Shown here in pieces: positions 14,415 through 27,503 of a stretch of DNA of 64,000 bases. The stretch lies in NCBI GenBank assembly GCA_963930775.1, contig OZ005692.1, positions 9,095,029 through 9,159,028 of the forward strand, read 5' to 3'. Numbering within the stretch: position 1 is the stretch's first letter; each line of letters begins with the position of its first letter. The position numbers and the translations under genes are program-made. This DNA is from Cliona cf. orientalis (taxonomy: Eukaryota; Porifera; Demospongiae; Clionaida; Clionaidae). The notes beneath the pieces were generated by a model. The model did no database searches, was not told where the DNA came from, and saw only the letters and a list, made by a program, of their open reading frames with translations.

Positions 14415-15106
14415 TGGCACGATATCCACCCCGGCCGGACACAGAAGGTATGCCTGCCATTGAGACGCAAAACATCTGGAATAATCGATCTTGAGCCACA
14501 CCCCTCGCAAGATTGCGCCCTTTGCAATAAGATTGCGCATACGGATCTTATGCGCGAAATAAAAATCGAAAAAGAATGCTGTAATCATACAAACATTACG
14601 GATTGTATACGTCACTGCACTCCACACCTCCATATCTGGAAACTACAGTCATGCACACTAATGTGCTGGGAAAGGTCTGCTATAGCAATGCCGCATCAAA
14701 CTTTTAATATTGCTAATTATTATTATAGATGCATAGAAATGATATTCTAACCTTAATCTTATTAACCTTCAATAATCAGTATATAATTATAGTTGGCCTT
14801 TATAAAGTACTTACAAAATTAATCTAGTATGATACTTTTGCTTTTGCTAATAATTATTACTATAATATTTACAATATTTTATGGTGGAATCGATCAATGG
14901 ATTTATCGTGGAAACACAAACAGTTGTATCTAAGGAGTCAATGATTTGAGAGTGAAACCAGCTGTAGAATCACTAACATTAAAAAGAAACATTAAACATT
15001 GAAACATAAAGTGATACACAATGTAATGATGTCTAAAGAAACATTATTGATCATGAAGTGAGGACTCAAAGGGTGATAAAACAACTACAGCTGTCAGAAT
15101 GCATAG

Positions 15107-18100
15107 TTACAGCACTACACCGTTGCCATGGTAGTTCTGTAGCGTAGTAGATGTTTGCTGTGCTTGAGCGGGTGGCAAAGACCGATAGAACTGTCTACCT
15201 TCTCCACAGGGTGGTGGTCTGACTTGATCGAATGAATCGAGCATCCTTAGATCTTCTCCTGTGAGCTGAGGAAGATCTGACATCATGCCGCTGCCAGCTT
15301 GAACACCACTGGAGCCGGTTGCTTGCACTTGGTAACTACCAGATGAAAGGCCTATATACAGTGCACACCAAATGTAAAGCAAAAATTACTACAGTATTAA
15401 TGTTGGCCCTTAATATAGTTCCTATTATCCAACAAACACTAACATTTCCTGGTATAAGCAAACTGTGAAAGTGGCCCAAGCAGTTATGTAATACTATAGC
15501 TACAAATTATTGATGAGCAGCGGCACAATGTCAATATTATAATATATACCACAGTCTCACAAAAGAGGGCCCACTCTGGATTGTTTGCATCCGATCCGTC
15601 ATAGTGCACAGTATTGATATCTCGAATGTTGGCCCACCCCCTATTTGAGCCTAATGCAAGATGCACCGTCCATGGACCCTTTTTGAATTCACAAGGCTAC
15701 AGTGCAATGGATTCTCGAGCCCCCTTACCTGTAGCAGAGGCTGTCAACATCTGTGTCCCTACCCCCTGATGGTGGATTCCTCTACCTTCCAGATAGTGGG
15801 GGCCAGTGAATATTGCTGCACTCCCCTGATGTTGGGGGGCTGGATTTCCACTGATGATGTAAGGTCCAGGAGGAGGAGGGTAATAGGGTGGTGATGTTGG
15901 TTCAGTTTTCACGAAAGCCATGCCCACCTGATTGATATTCGAATTGGGGAAGAAATTACTAGGGTTTTCCCCCTCATTTCGACTAACTGCACCGTAGCTG
16001 TATTGCGGAAACTGAGGAGCACCGTGTCCATTGCCGACAATAACGGTACGCCTTCCTTCTGCACGTAGCTGATGTCCAAGCTGCTGATCATGATGTGAAG
16101 CTTGCACATGCACACCAAGATTATCGCCATGGACTTGTTGACTATATTGAATGAGGGGCGGGGGATAACTACCACTCGCTTGAATCTGATGCGCTGGTGG
16201 TGTCACCTGTTTCATTGGTATCAGTGGAGGCATCACCCGTTTCACTGGTTGTGTCACCGGTGTCACAATATCGATGTGGGAAAGTTGATCACTAGCTGGA
16301 TGATGGAGCACAGTACTAGTAGTAGCACACTGAGCAGGCTTGGACTGACTTGTCAATGATTCAGGGGAATCAACGTGTGACAACGCATGACCATTCGGAG
16401 GTGGGAGGGATCCGTCAGAACTAAAGACCGACTGAGGAGAATAGAGTGGATATTTCAAAGACTCGGGACTACTCCTGTACATGCAAGAAGAAGAAGCTCC
16501 AGATAGCTCTGATTCGTTGCTGATGCTTGCTGTTACGTGACCTCCTCCTCCATTGCTAGATATACTATGATAGCCTTGATCACTGCTACTAGCTGTGTGA
16601 TTCATCTTGCAAGCATCCGAGCTCTTATTGGGAGAGGCAAGTTCACTACTAGAACTAGAAATGCTACAAGTTGTTGAATCCGGCAAGCAGTTGCTATGAT
16701 TGAAATCAGATTTAGTCTTTTGCGGAGGTGAGATTTGGTTCACAGAATTTGTGCTGGATGATATTGAAGTAGAAGACGAAGAATGGTTGCGATTACCACT
16801 ATCTATGGAATGGGGCTGTGGTGATGCTTTGACTCCAGCAGTCACTGATGGAACAGAATCGGGACTATCCTTGAAATTCACTGATGGAATAGAATCAGGA
16901 TTAACACCGGCCGTCACTGATGGAGTGGAATCAGGACCAGACATTTCACCTAGATCTGGCGACACGCAATCAGTGCTCGAAGATCCCTCATCGTCTAAAT
17001 TAGTCACCATTTCTACGGTTGATGTCGGCTCTTCCTGTTTTATCATCAGAGGAGCGGCTGTTGAAGCATCAGCAGAACTGCCTTTTCCCTGAAGAGGGTC
17101 CACGACTACCCCGTCCTCTCGCTCGTTCAGGGGGAAAGGGTCATGGGCGTGGTCAGAATCAGCACTGATCTTGGAGTCTCCAGCGGTGATCGCCTGTCGT
17201 AACTGTAGATCTTTGTCTCCATCTTCCTTGCTGCAAAGAAGAGAGCACATGCAGTGTTGCCTTATAACTGATTGAGAATGTGAGTTGCAGGGTGTGGCAA
17301 TGTCATGTCATGCATGTAGACGAGAGTATGATAAGTATGCTTCAGAGATCCCAGTATAAACGAAAAATGGAGAAAAAAAAACTGAAGAATTTTACTAACC
17401 TGATGATGAAATTCATGCAAACAATGTACGAGGGTTGTCCAGTGCGGCTATCGTGCATCATTGTGGCTCTGGTTTGGAGCCAGACGTACTCGCCAAACCG
17501 GTTGAGGAACCTGTAATAGCCACTCAGACCCTCACCCCTCGCCATCACTGGAAGATTGAACAAGAGAGAAATTGAATATTAATGTTATGTGCTCTCCAGA
17601 ATTTCTTAGCCATGGGGGGAGAGATATCGATACAGATATAAAGCCCCAAATACTCTGAAGGCCCCTATAATTTAATATTAGTCATTAAAGACAATATCTG
17701 GAATTTGGCAAAGGTCGTCAATATATATTATAGTAATGGTCGCCAAAACCAATGGCTCCAACTTAACTCACCTCCTTGACTGCACTTGAGAGTGGCCTCT
17801 GTGTCTTGATGATGGTGGAGATTAAACGGAGTGCTCCCCACCAAGTCCTCCTTGGTGTACCCCAGCAACTGACGAAGCCTGCAACACAGAATAAAAAATT
17901 GACCATACGGCAGATAATTCGAATCAGTATATGCTGCTGTTTCCTACCTTCCATCAAAGAAGAGACAAGTCATATCCATGGCATAGTGCGTGACAAACAT
18001 GTTTCCCTCCATACGCAGCTCCAGGATGGAGGGAGGGCTAACTGGGTGGACAATACAAGCAATGAACGGCTCATCTTTAGAAACTTTCAGAGTACCAGAG

Positions 18101-18130
18101 ACATAGACAAGCTGTGTGGAAAGGAGAGAG

Positions 18131-18218
<88 letters not shown>

Positions 18219-18228
18219 GAGAGAGAGA

Positions 18229-18263
<35 letters not shown>

Positions 18264-19529
18264 CAAACACAGTTTCGGTAATCATGCAACAAGTTTTCGC
18301 TTCAGAATGTTGGAACTAATCAACAAAACTATATATCTACCACAACAGGTGGGATAATTGAAGCCAAATAGTTTCCATAGTAAATTCCACTAACTGAAGA
18401 TCATCAACCACTCTTCCATTAACTAAAGACCATTCATCTCCTAGCAACAAACAACAGCAGTAGCTATATATGACCATGCTCAAACTGAGAAAGGACATGC
18501 CTCATAATTTTTAAAGCATCCTGCAACCCTGCAATATGCTATATAGCCTCAAGGGACAGAACGTCCTAAGAGCATATTATTCATTTTTATGGATGCTTTA
18601 ATGCTAACAGAAAGGAAGACTTAAAATTGCAAGCTGAAGACTTTGAATTAAGGGAAATGTTATCGGTAGTCCAATAGCTAATTTGATTATAGGTCTAAGT
18701 AGCCATAACTAGAGGAAATATCTACAAAGGATGTCCTCTTATTCATACTAAACAAAGTTATCAAAATACTAGCGCTTATGACCAGCTTTGTACGAAATTA
18801 AAACATCACATTCATGCTAAATCGAGTTGTCAAAATTAATACTAGTGCTAGAACTAGCTGTGTACGATTAGCTAGCTGAGTTAGATCAGGCAACACTGGT
18901 GGGCGGTCCTCTCCATATTTGGACCGTGATCAAGTGCTAGACGGCTTAATAATAACGAAATCAGCTACAGCATCTGGTCCATGTGCATCTTCCCAAGGAA
19001 TGAACAAACAATCAAAATTCCACGTACACAGTACTGTAGTGGTTAATTTTGTTATGCATAAATTATTGGTATGAACTCAAGTATGTAATTAAATTATAGG
19101 TATGCTACATACATGGCATGGGATTGGCATGAACTACTTTTCAGATCGTTTTATGAGTAAATTATGTGGACACTTACCCAGTACTAAGTACACATAGTAG
19201 ATTATTGTTTGTGTAGGCTGTACACATAGTCAAACTCAGACAAAAGACATGTTTTTCGTGCATCATAATATTATTATAGTTATTATAATTAAATTTTTGG
19301 CTTCAGCTATTTTGTGGTGTGTAAATAAACGATTATAAGTACAACTCGGATGTATTTTACTGTCTACTTGCTGCTCTACCTTGTAGCCTGGTGACCTGGT
19401 AATGGTGTTGGCCACTTTGCTACGAGAACACTTCATCCGGCAAAAAAATCCAATTTTTGTGGCTCCTGTAGAAGAAGAGGATAAGGGGAGAGAGGGGAGA
19501 GAGAGGAGAGAGAGAGAGAGAGAGGGAGG

Positions 19530-19592
<63 letters not shown>

Positions 19593-21078
19593 AGAGAGAA
19601 AGGGAGAGAGGGGGGAGAGAGAGAGATATGAGTAAGTGAGTGAGAGAGAAGATGGTAAGGGAAAAGTGCATGAGAGAAGCGAGATGAGATGAGATGAGAA
19701 AAAAAATCTAAAATCTAGCTAATAGCTACACTAATTTGCTTATTGTAGCGCTAATTAGTTGCGACACACCACTGTCAATAGCGGGTTCTTTAGCAACCTG
19801 ACTTCTATTCAGTGGCACGCATAGCTAAAGTGCATGTTCACTTCTAGTTCCATACAAGCATCGACAGTTCAAGGGAGGGAGGTTGTCAGGGCTATGTGCC
19901 AAGTTATTCTTACTCATCTCAAGAATCTTGTTCCTACATTGTGTACTAAAAGGAAGGAAGTGAAGAATCATGGCAGCTGTGAACGTGAGGAACACGGACA
20001 CACGAATCCATGGCTATAGCTAAGAGCTAATGGAAACAATCACTACAGTACTGTAACAGTCGTACTAATTAAGATCCTCATAGAAGAAGAGGGATGATCA
20101 ACCACTATGACAAATTTCTACAAGATCATAACGTGCCATATTTCTTGGATATCAAATAGACAATGATCACAAATTATAATTTTGCTTGCTTGGGTCATCA
20201 TCATCAGTCCTGGGATTGTCTAGACAAAACGTCACTGATCGAGTTGTTCTACGCAGTTTGAGGTAAATCTTCATCATCATGTCGATGCTACATACGTATA
20301 TAGCTGCACTGGTAAATAATTAAGGCGTCCTTGAAGTGGGTATATATAATAATAAGCTCACTGACAAATAGGGAGTAAGATTATTGAGGTTAGTCTAAGA
20401 GAGATTGTCAATAATTGTATAAGCCACGGAACCATTCTTCGACTAGCGTGCTTGAGCTGAATACAACAAGTAAACACGTACTGTAATAATAGCTAATAAA
20501 ACAGGATACGCATGCACACACTTCACACAATAGTTATTATACACATGACTCGACTTGTATGTTTTGAGGTGGGTGGGTGAGGATCAAGGGTTCAGTGTGT
20601 ACATGTGTCAGTTATATAGACATTTGGTTCTTTACCTAGCTTTGTGGTTCGTGTAAGACTCTTGGCTTCAGCTTCTGATATCTTCTTGCGTACAGCATCA
20701 TGGTCTTCCTCCAGTATGAGATCATAGATGGTCAAACCAATATACTCCGACTGCAAATGCAATAATAATATTATTATTATGCAAAAACATAATCAGGTAA
20801 GCGTAGCATATAGCTGTCAACCAGACATAAATTTTCAATAATGAAATTAGAAACATAGAACACAGTTGTATATAGCTAGGTTGTAATTAATCAGACATAA
20901 TTTTTCAATAATGAAATTACTAACGACTGAATCTATGTATGTGGGGGTTACATTAATTTCCTACCTGAAATATGCCTAAGTGCTTGTGAACACTCTCGGA
21001 GAGAAACACAACTGTTCCATCAACTTGAATAACCATTATGAAGCCATCCAACGCCTGCCAGGTACAGTGTGTGTGTGT

Positions 21079-21149
<71 letters not shown>

Positions 21150-22077
21150 TGCGCATACAAATTTAGATACAGTGTTGATGATGCATTCGATGAATGGTCG
21201 AGTGTACCTCAATTAACGACATGTAACGAACTGACTTGTTTGTCCAGGACTCCCTTAGAATTTCATCATCAAGCTAGCTACGTACGTACCCTGTGTATGC
21301 ATGATCATCTCTACAGTCTACACTTAACCCATAGCCAAAAATTTTCCTATAAAAAATGTGGTTGCTATAATATGTACTAGTAATAACAGTGACAGAGTGT
21401 ATAGAAGGTAATACAATTTTGATACATAGTGCTGGACTGACCTCACTCATGATATCCTGGAGCATCCCAGGATGAAACAAAACCGGCTTTTTGTCGGTAA
21501 CCGATTTTTTCTTTACTATTTGCTTTCCGCCATCGGAAGAAGAATAGTGTGCCTCACCGCCACTAGCACTGGTGTAGCTGGAAGCGTCTTCTTCGGTGTC
21601 TGTCATGGTTTTCAAGCGAAAGAAACAAACTGCCAGACGAAGACGAGAGTTGTAGTCCAACTGAGATACAACATCGCTTGGAAACGGAAGAACCTATTAA
21701 TATATGAATATTCAATTTAATGCAATTATCAATAACAATGCACCACACCTAAATTTAATTAGCCTGCCTAACATCCCTAGCCTGATATGATTTTATGCAG
21801 ACCACCCTGCTTGAGCTATTAGAACAATGAACGGAAGGGCTGTAGATTTAATTAAATTAGTTTACATACTCATAAATACCATATCATGACACACATGACG
21901 TCGTCTTTAGAATTTAAAACATACACCAGTTAGATCCTCCATGATATTCTTATAGGTATCTCTTCTCCTCTGCGCCAGTTTGCGGGACCTCTCCCTCCGG
22001 GCGATGGTGGAGTAGGGGACCGAGGAGTCCACGCAAGTCGAAGCTCCGCCCACCTTGACACGCCCTCTACCAGACAT
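15107..22077 (-). CDS. bHLH-PAS transcription factor, complete (class I, AHR/HIF/SIM-related)
   Basis: Ten exons give one frame of 953 codons: 22077-21925, 21693-21442, 21054-20965, 20750-20636, 19465-19380, 18111-17948, 17878-17772, 17547-17400, 17230-15729, 15351-15107. All have GT-AG borders and agreeing phases. Residues 21-80 are the bHLH (basic region RRERSRKLAQRRRD; second helix after LPFPSDVVSQLD). PAS-A starts at 136 (ALDGFIMVIQVDG), with FFCRMKC near 210. PAS-B covers about 255-372 (PPSILELR, then LRQLLGYTKEDLVG, then EYVWLQTRATMM). Residues 373-953 are low-complexity Ser/Pro/Gln-rich, as in family transactivation tails; one exon supplies 500 residues. The basic region resembles HIF/SIM, while LPFPxDV and PPSILE resemble AHR, so it is not assigned to one vertebrate subfamily. 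No clear HIF-type LxxLAP degradation motif was noticed. It should act in the nucleus with an ARNT-type partner. Confidence 0.9.
18130..18263. repeat. (GA)n microsatellite beside an acceptor of the bHLH-PAS gene
   Basis: About 130 bp of GA units with few interruptions. On the transcribed strand it is a CT tract ending just upstream of the acceptor of the exon that starts at 18111. Confidence 0.95.
19480..19626. repeat. (GA)n microsatellite beside another acceptor of the bHLH-PAS gene
   Basis: GA/GGGA units on the plus strand, hence polypyrimidine in the transcript, ending about 15 bp before the exon that begins at 19465. Confidence 0.95.
21066..21151. repeat. (GT)n microsatellite beside the PAS-A exon
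   Basis: About 85 bp of GT units (CA in the transcript), ending about 12 bp before the acceptor of the exon that begins at 21054. Confidence 0.95.
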
Positions 22078-22129
22078 TATGCTGACGATGTTCCCAACAA
22101 AATTAATACAGGAAGCTACAAACACCTGT

Positions 22130-25100
22130 GAATTTGGAACATTCTCATAATCATTTGCACTCTTAATTAGAACAAAATTTAATCTTGCTAAATTTGAAGA
22201 ACCATAACTACTGCTTAATCATGCAATCACTTCATTAAAATTAATTACCATACTACATTAGAAGATCAAGATACCTAGCTTCGTTTTAAACTAAGCCATC
22301 CCAAGATCATGCACAAAATTCAAGACGGAACTACATGTATACAATTATACCCACCAACTGTGTCTGTAGCAGCGCCTTAAAACGCCACTCTCCTAGGGAG
22401 TAATATTACATTGACCATGCACTCTTCAATCATCATGCCCTGCCGATAAAGAAAATGAAAATATGTTTGACCCATAAATCTCTATCAGCTCAAGCTCACC
22501 CAATGGAGAGTGCTGCAATAGCTACTAGGTGGACTGCTACGGCAGACAATACAAACAAGACTGGGGCAAAATACATTATAAGCAAGCGAAAATAGAACAC
22601 CCTATTGGTCGATAGACACCACATCATACTGATGGATATTGAATGCATTAATTAAGGCGTGCTGCTGAAACAGTAGTAGCGTCTTTGGAGTCCCACCGCT
22701 GAACTTTGGACTGGCGATTGGTAGTCGACGGCATCAAAATTAGCTAATACTGAGATTTTAAAAATAAAGACATATTGCTTTGTGTAAATCTTTACTACAG
22801 AGTGCAGTAGGTAATTGCAAGTGATCGAGGCATATTCTATACTATAGCTACTCTCCTATCTAGCTACATGTCCAAAATAAAAGAGATAACATCAATCGCA
22901 GGAAAAAACAGTCCCTTCCCACTCTATACATAACAAACTTCCCCTCCCTCCCTCGATGTATGAGCCAATGTAGCGTCTATCATCGCTGCTCTGCACACAA
23001 GAATTGGCATGCACCCTTAATACTCCCTACCCTAGGCTGGCTACCGGCATCCAATGGCATGGATAGTTACACTGAGCAGTAAGAAATTGCAATTTAATTG
23101 CTTGTGGTACTTGAGCTATAGCTAGGTGGCCTGAGTTGGGGTCAGGGAAGAATGTTGTAAAACAATTCACCAGTTTACATCATTGGGGAGAGGCAACCAT
23201 AAATCGTCTGAGAGAGCTACTCTGCTACAATCGGCGATTTTCACTAATTGGGTAATTGAGAGACAAGGATCGAGATACTCTTAGCTTAAATTAGCCTATA
23301 GCTAGCTGCCCGCCGCCTCCTATAAGAAAATAGTGTAATGGAACAAGACTGTGGTTTGTTCGGGACATGCCAATAGATTGACTCACGCTTGTCTGCCCCC
23401 ATGCCATGCAGGATGGCTGGCTATCCTAGCTAGCTTAATCACGTTACCCCTCTCCATGGACTGCATGTAGCTCCTCGATTGCATGCAGGGTAGTGATGTT
23501 ATTAAAATTAGCATGGTACGTGCCACCTTATAAGGTATAGCCTCTATTGTGATGTCGGTATTCCATATTATTGTTAGGTTGTCTCATTAAAGGGTGCAAT
23601 TGCCTTTCATTGCGACCACGTGAATGCAATCATCGAATCAGGTAAGGAACCATGCTGTGAGATAATGGCATTTCCTCATCTTCAAACTAGTGATGTTGTT
23701 CAGATTTCATCCTTAAAAATCTTAGATTGGCATTTTGGTAGCTAGCACATGGAACTGTTCTACTATAGACTACATGCCATTTAGGATAGCAACAGTACAT
23801 AATATGTATCCTCGTTAAAGAAATGCTCTTTCTTTAGGGAAAACCATTGTACACAAATTTACTTAAGAGCAGCTACAACCATGCGTGCATATTTTCCTCA
23901 ATAAACATACCGTCCCATATTTTAGAATCGCTCCTTTAGAAGGATTCTGGTGTATTCAAACAATCTAGCTACGTATTCTGCTTTTCGATCACTAGTTGTT
24001 TACATTAGCTTTGCCATGGGCTCGATCACTCCACCCTGAACAGGCTGAGTCCAAGGAAATATCTCTGAGTCAGTCTCACTATAATATTTTTTTGGATTTG
24101 AATATTAATTCTGATTCTCTCAGAGAATGGAGGTATAGCTCACTAATCATCATACTTAGTACACATAGGCGGCTGCTTATTAAATATGGCCTAAAAAGTC
24201 AAAATCAGCAGTAAAAATGTACATAGGTTATTGTATTAATGGTTTGGGTTCCTTTTGTGCTCTACATCTGCCAATGTTGGTACACCCTGAACATTTTCTA
24301 TAACTGGCACAGTGAATACTAGATTATGTGTAAAGAAAATCAATAAAAGTACACCACTGGCACACCTAGTACATACTAAAGCCTTGGTGTGGTTTGTTGT
24401 GGTTTACCTAAGTGCAATCTGAGATTTTTTGGCCAAACTGAAATCCATTTTTTGTCAAATTAAAATCCATTTTCTTGCATTCTAGACTCAGTGAAAATCT
24501 ACATAGCTAGCATTCTTGAAGACACCACTCAGACAATTAATTCTTGGAAGAGTGACCTTAATAATAATTATAGTGAAGAACTTATGCCTAGCAGAGCCAC
24601 ACACTACATATACACCAGCTGTTGATACTCAGTGCTAGGCACCCCTCCACCCAAGCCAGACAGACCAGCAAGGCCACAGGTCAGACATCTTTCCCATATG
24701 CAACTACTTCTGACTCCCTCAAGTCATAGCAATCAGCTGCAGCCTTGCACAGCTCTATTAGTATAAATAATGCTTGCAGTATTTTCCCCAAGCTAAATTC
24801 AAGGCATGGTATGCAGGAGGGCATAGTTTGGGTGGAGCCTGTGGCCACATCAAAGCACACGGGACTATCCCTATTCCCACATCAAAGGAACTCTGTACTG
24901 AAGGTTTGTTGGGCTAATATGCCCTAGATATGCTAGGGAGAACACTGGTTTGTACTGCATGGGTAGGCCACACATTAGTATTCTATATTATATCACTACA
25001 TGCATAAAATTTAATATTACGTACTAATTAATTCCTTATAAGCTAAAATTCTCAGTTGCACTGGACATCTGTTGATGTTTAGGCTGCACTCTGAATTTTC

Positions 25101-27180
25101 ACAGACGGAGCCAGGCCACAACTGGGTCTTTCCCACTTGCACATTGTTTCACATCCTCTCAGTACTTACAAAGTGTTACTACTAATTCTCTTAATTCATA
25201 GCCACCAACTTTGTACAGCTCATTAATTTTGTGTTTACGGTCGACTCGGAATGCGGCATGGGTGCAGGCTAGGCTGGCCACTAGCCACGGGCTAGGCAGG
25301 TCACAGGGTCTAGCTCTCACACCACATCCTCTCCTATGGCAGCTGCTGCTAATTCCCTTAACTTAAGTGGCTGCCAAGATGCCAAATACAACAACATGGG
25401 ATGAGGAGCGAGCCAAAAAACTCAATTTATAAATACTGGGGGACTTTTTCCTGCGGAATCGATCACCAACAGTGACTGTCATCTAGTTAGTACAAGTATA
25501 AACAGACAAGAACAGGCGAAAACAAACCATCAAAGTATAGTAGAAAATCTTAATTCACTCATATAAGAGGGGGGAGGGCCAAAAGATGTCCTAAATTGGG
25601 ATTCATTACAGGAGCATAGTTGGCACACTCCTAAGTACAGCCGGCACCACGATGCCCAGGTTTAAAGCTATTTCAATGGATTCAATCTTGTACACATCCC
25701 TTAATTAACTGGGCCATGCATACCGCACAATATATCAAAGAAGGAACTACTGCAATCATTTCAAGTTCTATGAGAAAAATGACCGTTCGAGGTAGTAGTA
25801 TGAAACATGACCAATTTTATCATGACAACGACCAACTTGCTTTCTACAAATGCAGTATAGTGAGTATACTTGTATCAGCGTATTGACACCAACATACAGC
25901 GGATACACCTAATTATTATTCCCTACACACTATTACATGCAAGCTACATATGATAAACACGAAATTCCAAATATGGTCCCTTTTCTCAGAGCTGGTCACA
26001 TAATATTATTATTATTAGAAAACAGGAGTATGATAATAATCATTACTTCCATGATCCCTTAATTCACTGGATGTTGCCATCTTAGTTGCAATACTAATGC
26101 ACCAAGTTAATTAAGAGAAGCTACCATTATTTCAAGTTTCATATTAGGATGAGTGCTCTACAGTAGAAGATATATCCCTTAGTTCACTCTAAAACAGATG
26201 TTGCTTAGTGTTAGCCAGGACAAACTCCTTTTAAAGCATGCACCCACCTATAGGGTCAGATGGGTACTAATAGCGTCTAGTGAGACAAAACTTATCTGAA
26301 TCAGACAAGGTCAAAATTTATGGATTTAAAGTTTTTTTCACCAAGTTTTATAATTTACCTGTAGGATGTACTCTACAATTATAATAACAACAATTATGTG
26401 GCAATTTTAACTAGGATCAATTGACCATTATTAATAATTTATTCTTAATGCTTAAGATATTAAGCATAAGATATTGCAGTAATGTTAAGGGATACTCCAA
26501 GAGCATGTACTTGGCCTGGAGTAGATCAGAGATAAGAATCACACTAACCATTATTTGCATGTACATAAATATTATCAGCGGGCTTCGTTGAAGTGAATAT
26601 GCAATAGAATTAGACGACGAACATCATCAGTCCCTTGGTATTAAACTGTGCACGCATTATATATACTACGTACATTAAATTTAATATATCTTTGTTTGTG
26701 TGCACACATGTACATGTACACACATACACAGAACACTCAGAGACAGATACACCACAGAAGCTACAGCAATGCATACACTGGCATTCTTACAGCCATCTCA
26801 CATCAATAATAACAATTGAATCAGATCAGTACTAGTGACTGGATGGATCAGTTGATGTATTTGATATGCAATTTGGCCTTGCAGGGTGTTTTATAAAAAC
26901 ACTGATAGTGGTGTTGGAAAGAACACTCACTCTAGGTATCTACAGTTAATATCTCCATGCAAACCGGTGTATATAACACTATTGCTAACTTGTATAAATT
27001 GTTGTATCCCTACAGCAGCTAGCTATGTCTACTGCATGTTTAGGCATGGGCTACACACTAGCTGAGCACACTGAACGCTTCTTATAGAACTTACAGTCTC
27101 TGAGAATCTTTGTGCAGCCCAAGTTCAGTTCGATCTCGAGATGAAGCCTTCAAATTTGTAAGCAGCAGCAGCAAACTCAC
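22130..27180. other. Non-coding stretch between bHLH-PAS and Notum-ABCG genes
   Basis: About 5 kb with only short random ORFs. It contains one MITE (24777-24946) and AT-rich sequence. It may hold untranslated exons or the first intron of the bHLH-PAS gene to its left, since a first-exon-like sequence lies at 27.2 kb on the same strand, but no exon inside it could be confirmed. Confidence 0.4.
24777..24946. mobile_element. MITE with TTCTCCCC-type inverted ends, copy 1
   Basis: About 170 bp, closely similar to 51996-52162. Short inverted ends read CAGTRTTYTCCCC and its complement. The internal ORF is not conserved as protein in the second copy. Non-autonomous. Confidence 0.75.
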
Positions 27181-27220
27181 CGTCGTTCATAGCCCAGAAT
27201 GAGCACAGACTATCGCCCAT
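27181..27220 (-). other. Candidate first coding exon of an unidentified minus-strand gene
   Basis: An ATG at 27220 opens 13 codons (MGDSLCSFWAMND) and one extra base, followed by a consensus donor (ACG then GTGAGT). It sits 280 bp below the stop of the Notum-ABCG gene, where a downstream promoter would be expected. No in-frame acceptor partner was found in the next 5 kb. It may be untranslated leader of the bHLH-PAS gene, in which case its ATG would be an upstream ORF, or part of an unseen small gene. Confidence 0.3.
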
Positions 27221-27503
27221 CCTACCTCTTAGCCACGAGCGCTCCCAACGACCGGAAGTGCTGCGGATGTTGTACAGGAAGAAGTTGAACGTGAGTGGGG
27301 TCACGAAAGGTCAAAGTTCGTGAACCCCTTTTAGCAACGTGCAACGTCACAGGTCAGCTCTCGCGCAGTAAATACCAGCAAATGATTGCGAGTCCGTAAT
27401 TATTGACGCGCAATAAAATTAAACAGCAATGCGCAATCATTATGCATAAAAATTGAACTCAACACTGTTTCAACAGCTAACTGTTGGTTGTCTATAGAAT
27501 CAC

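Noticed and set aside
16700-17092. 130-codon plus-strand ORF
   Set aside because: Antisense shadow of the Ser-rich exon of the bHLH-PAS gene.
17944-18357. ORFs in several frames through the GA tract near 18.1-18.3 kb
   Set aside because: Translation of a microsatellite (Glu-Arg or Ser-Leu repeats); the real exon ends at 18111.
24745-24927. 60-codon ORF
   Set aside because: Lies within a MITE; the second copy at 52.0 kb does not preserve the frame as protein.
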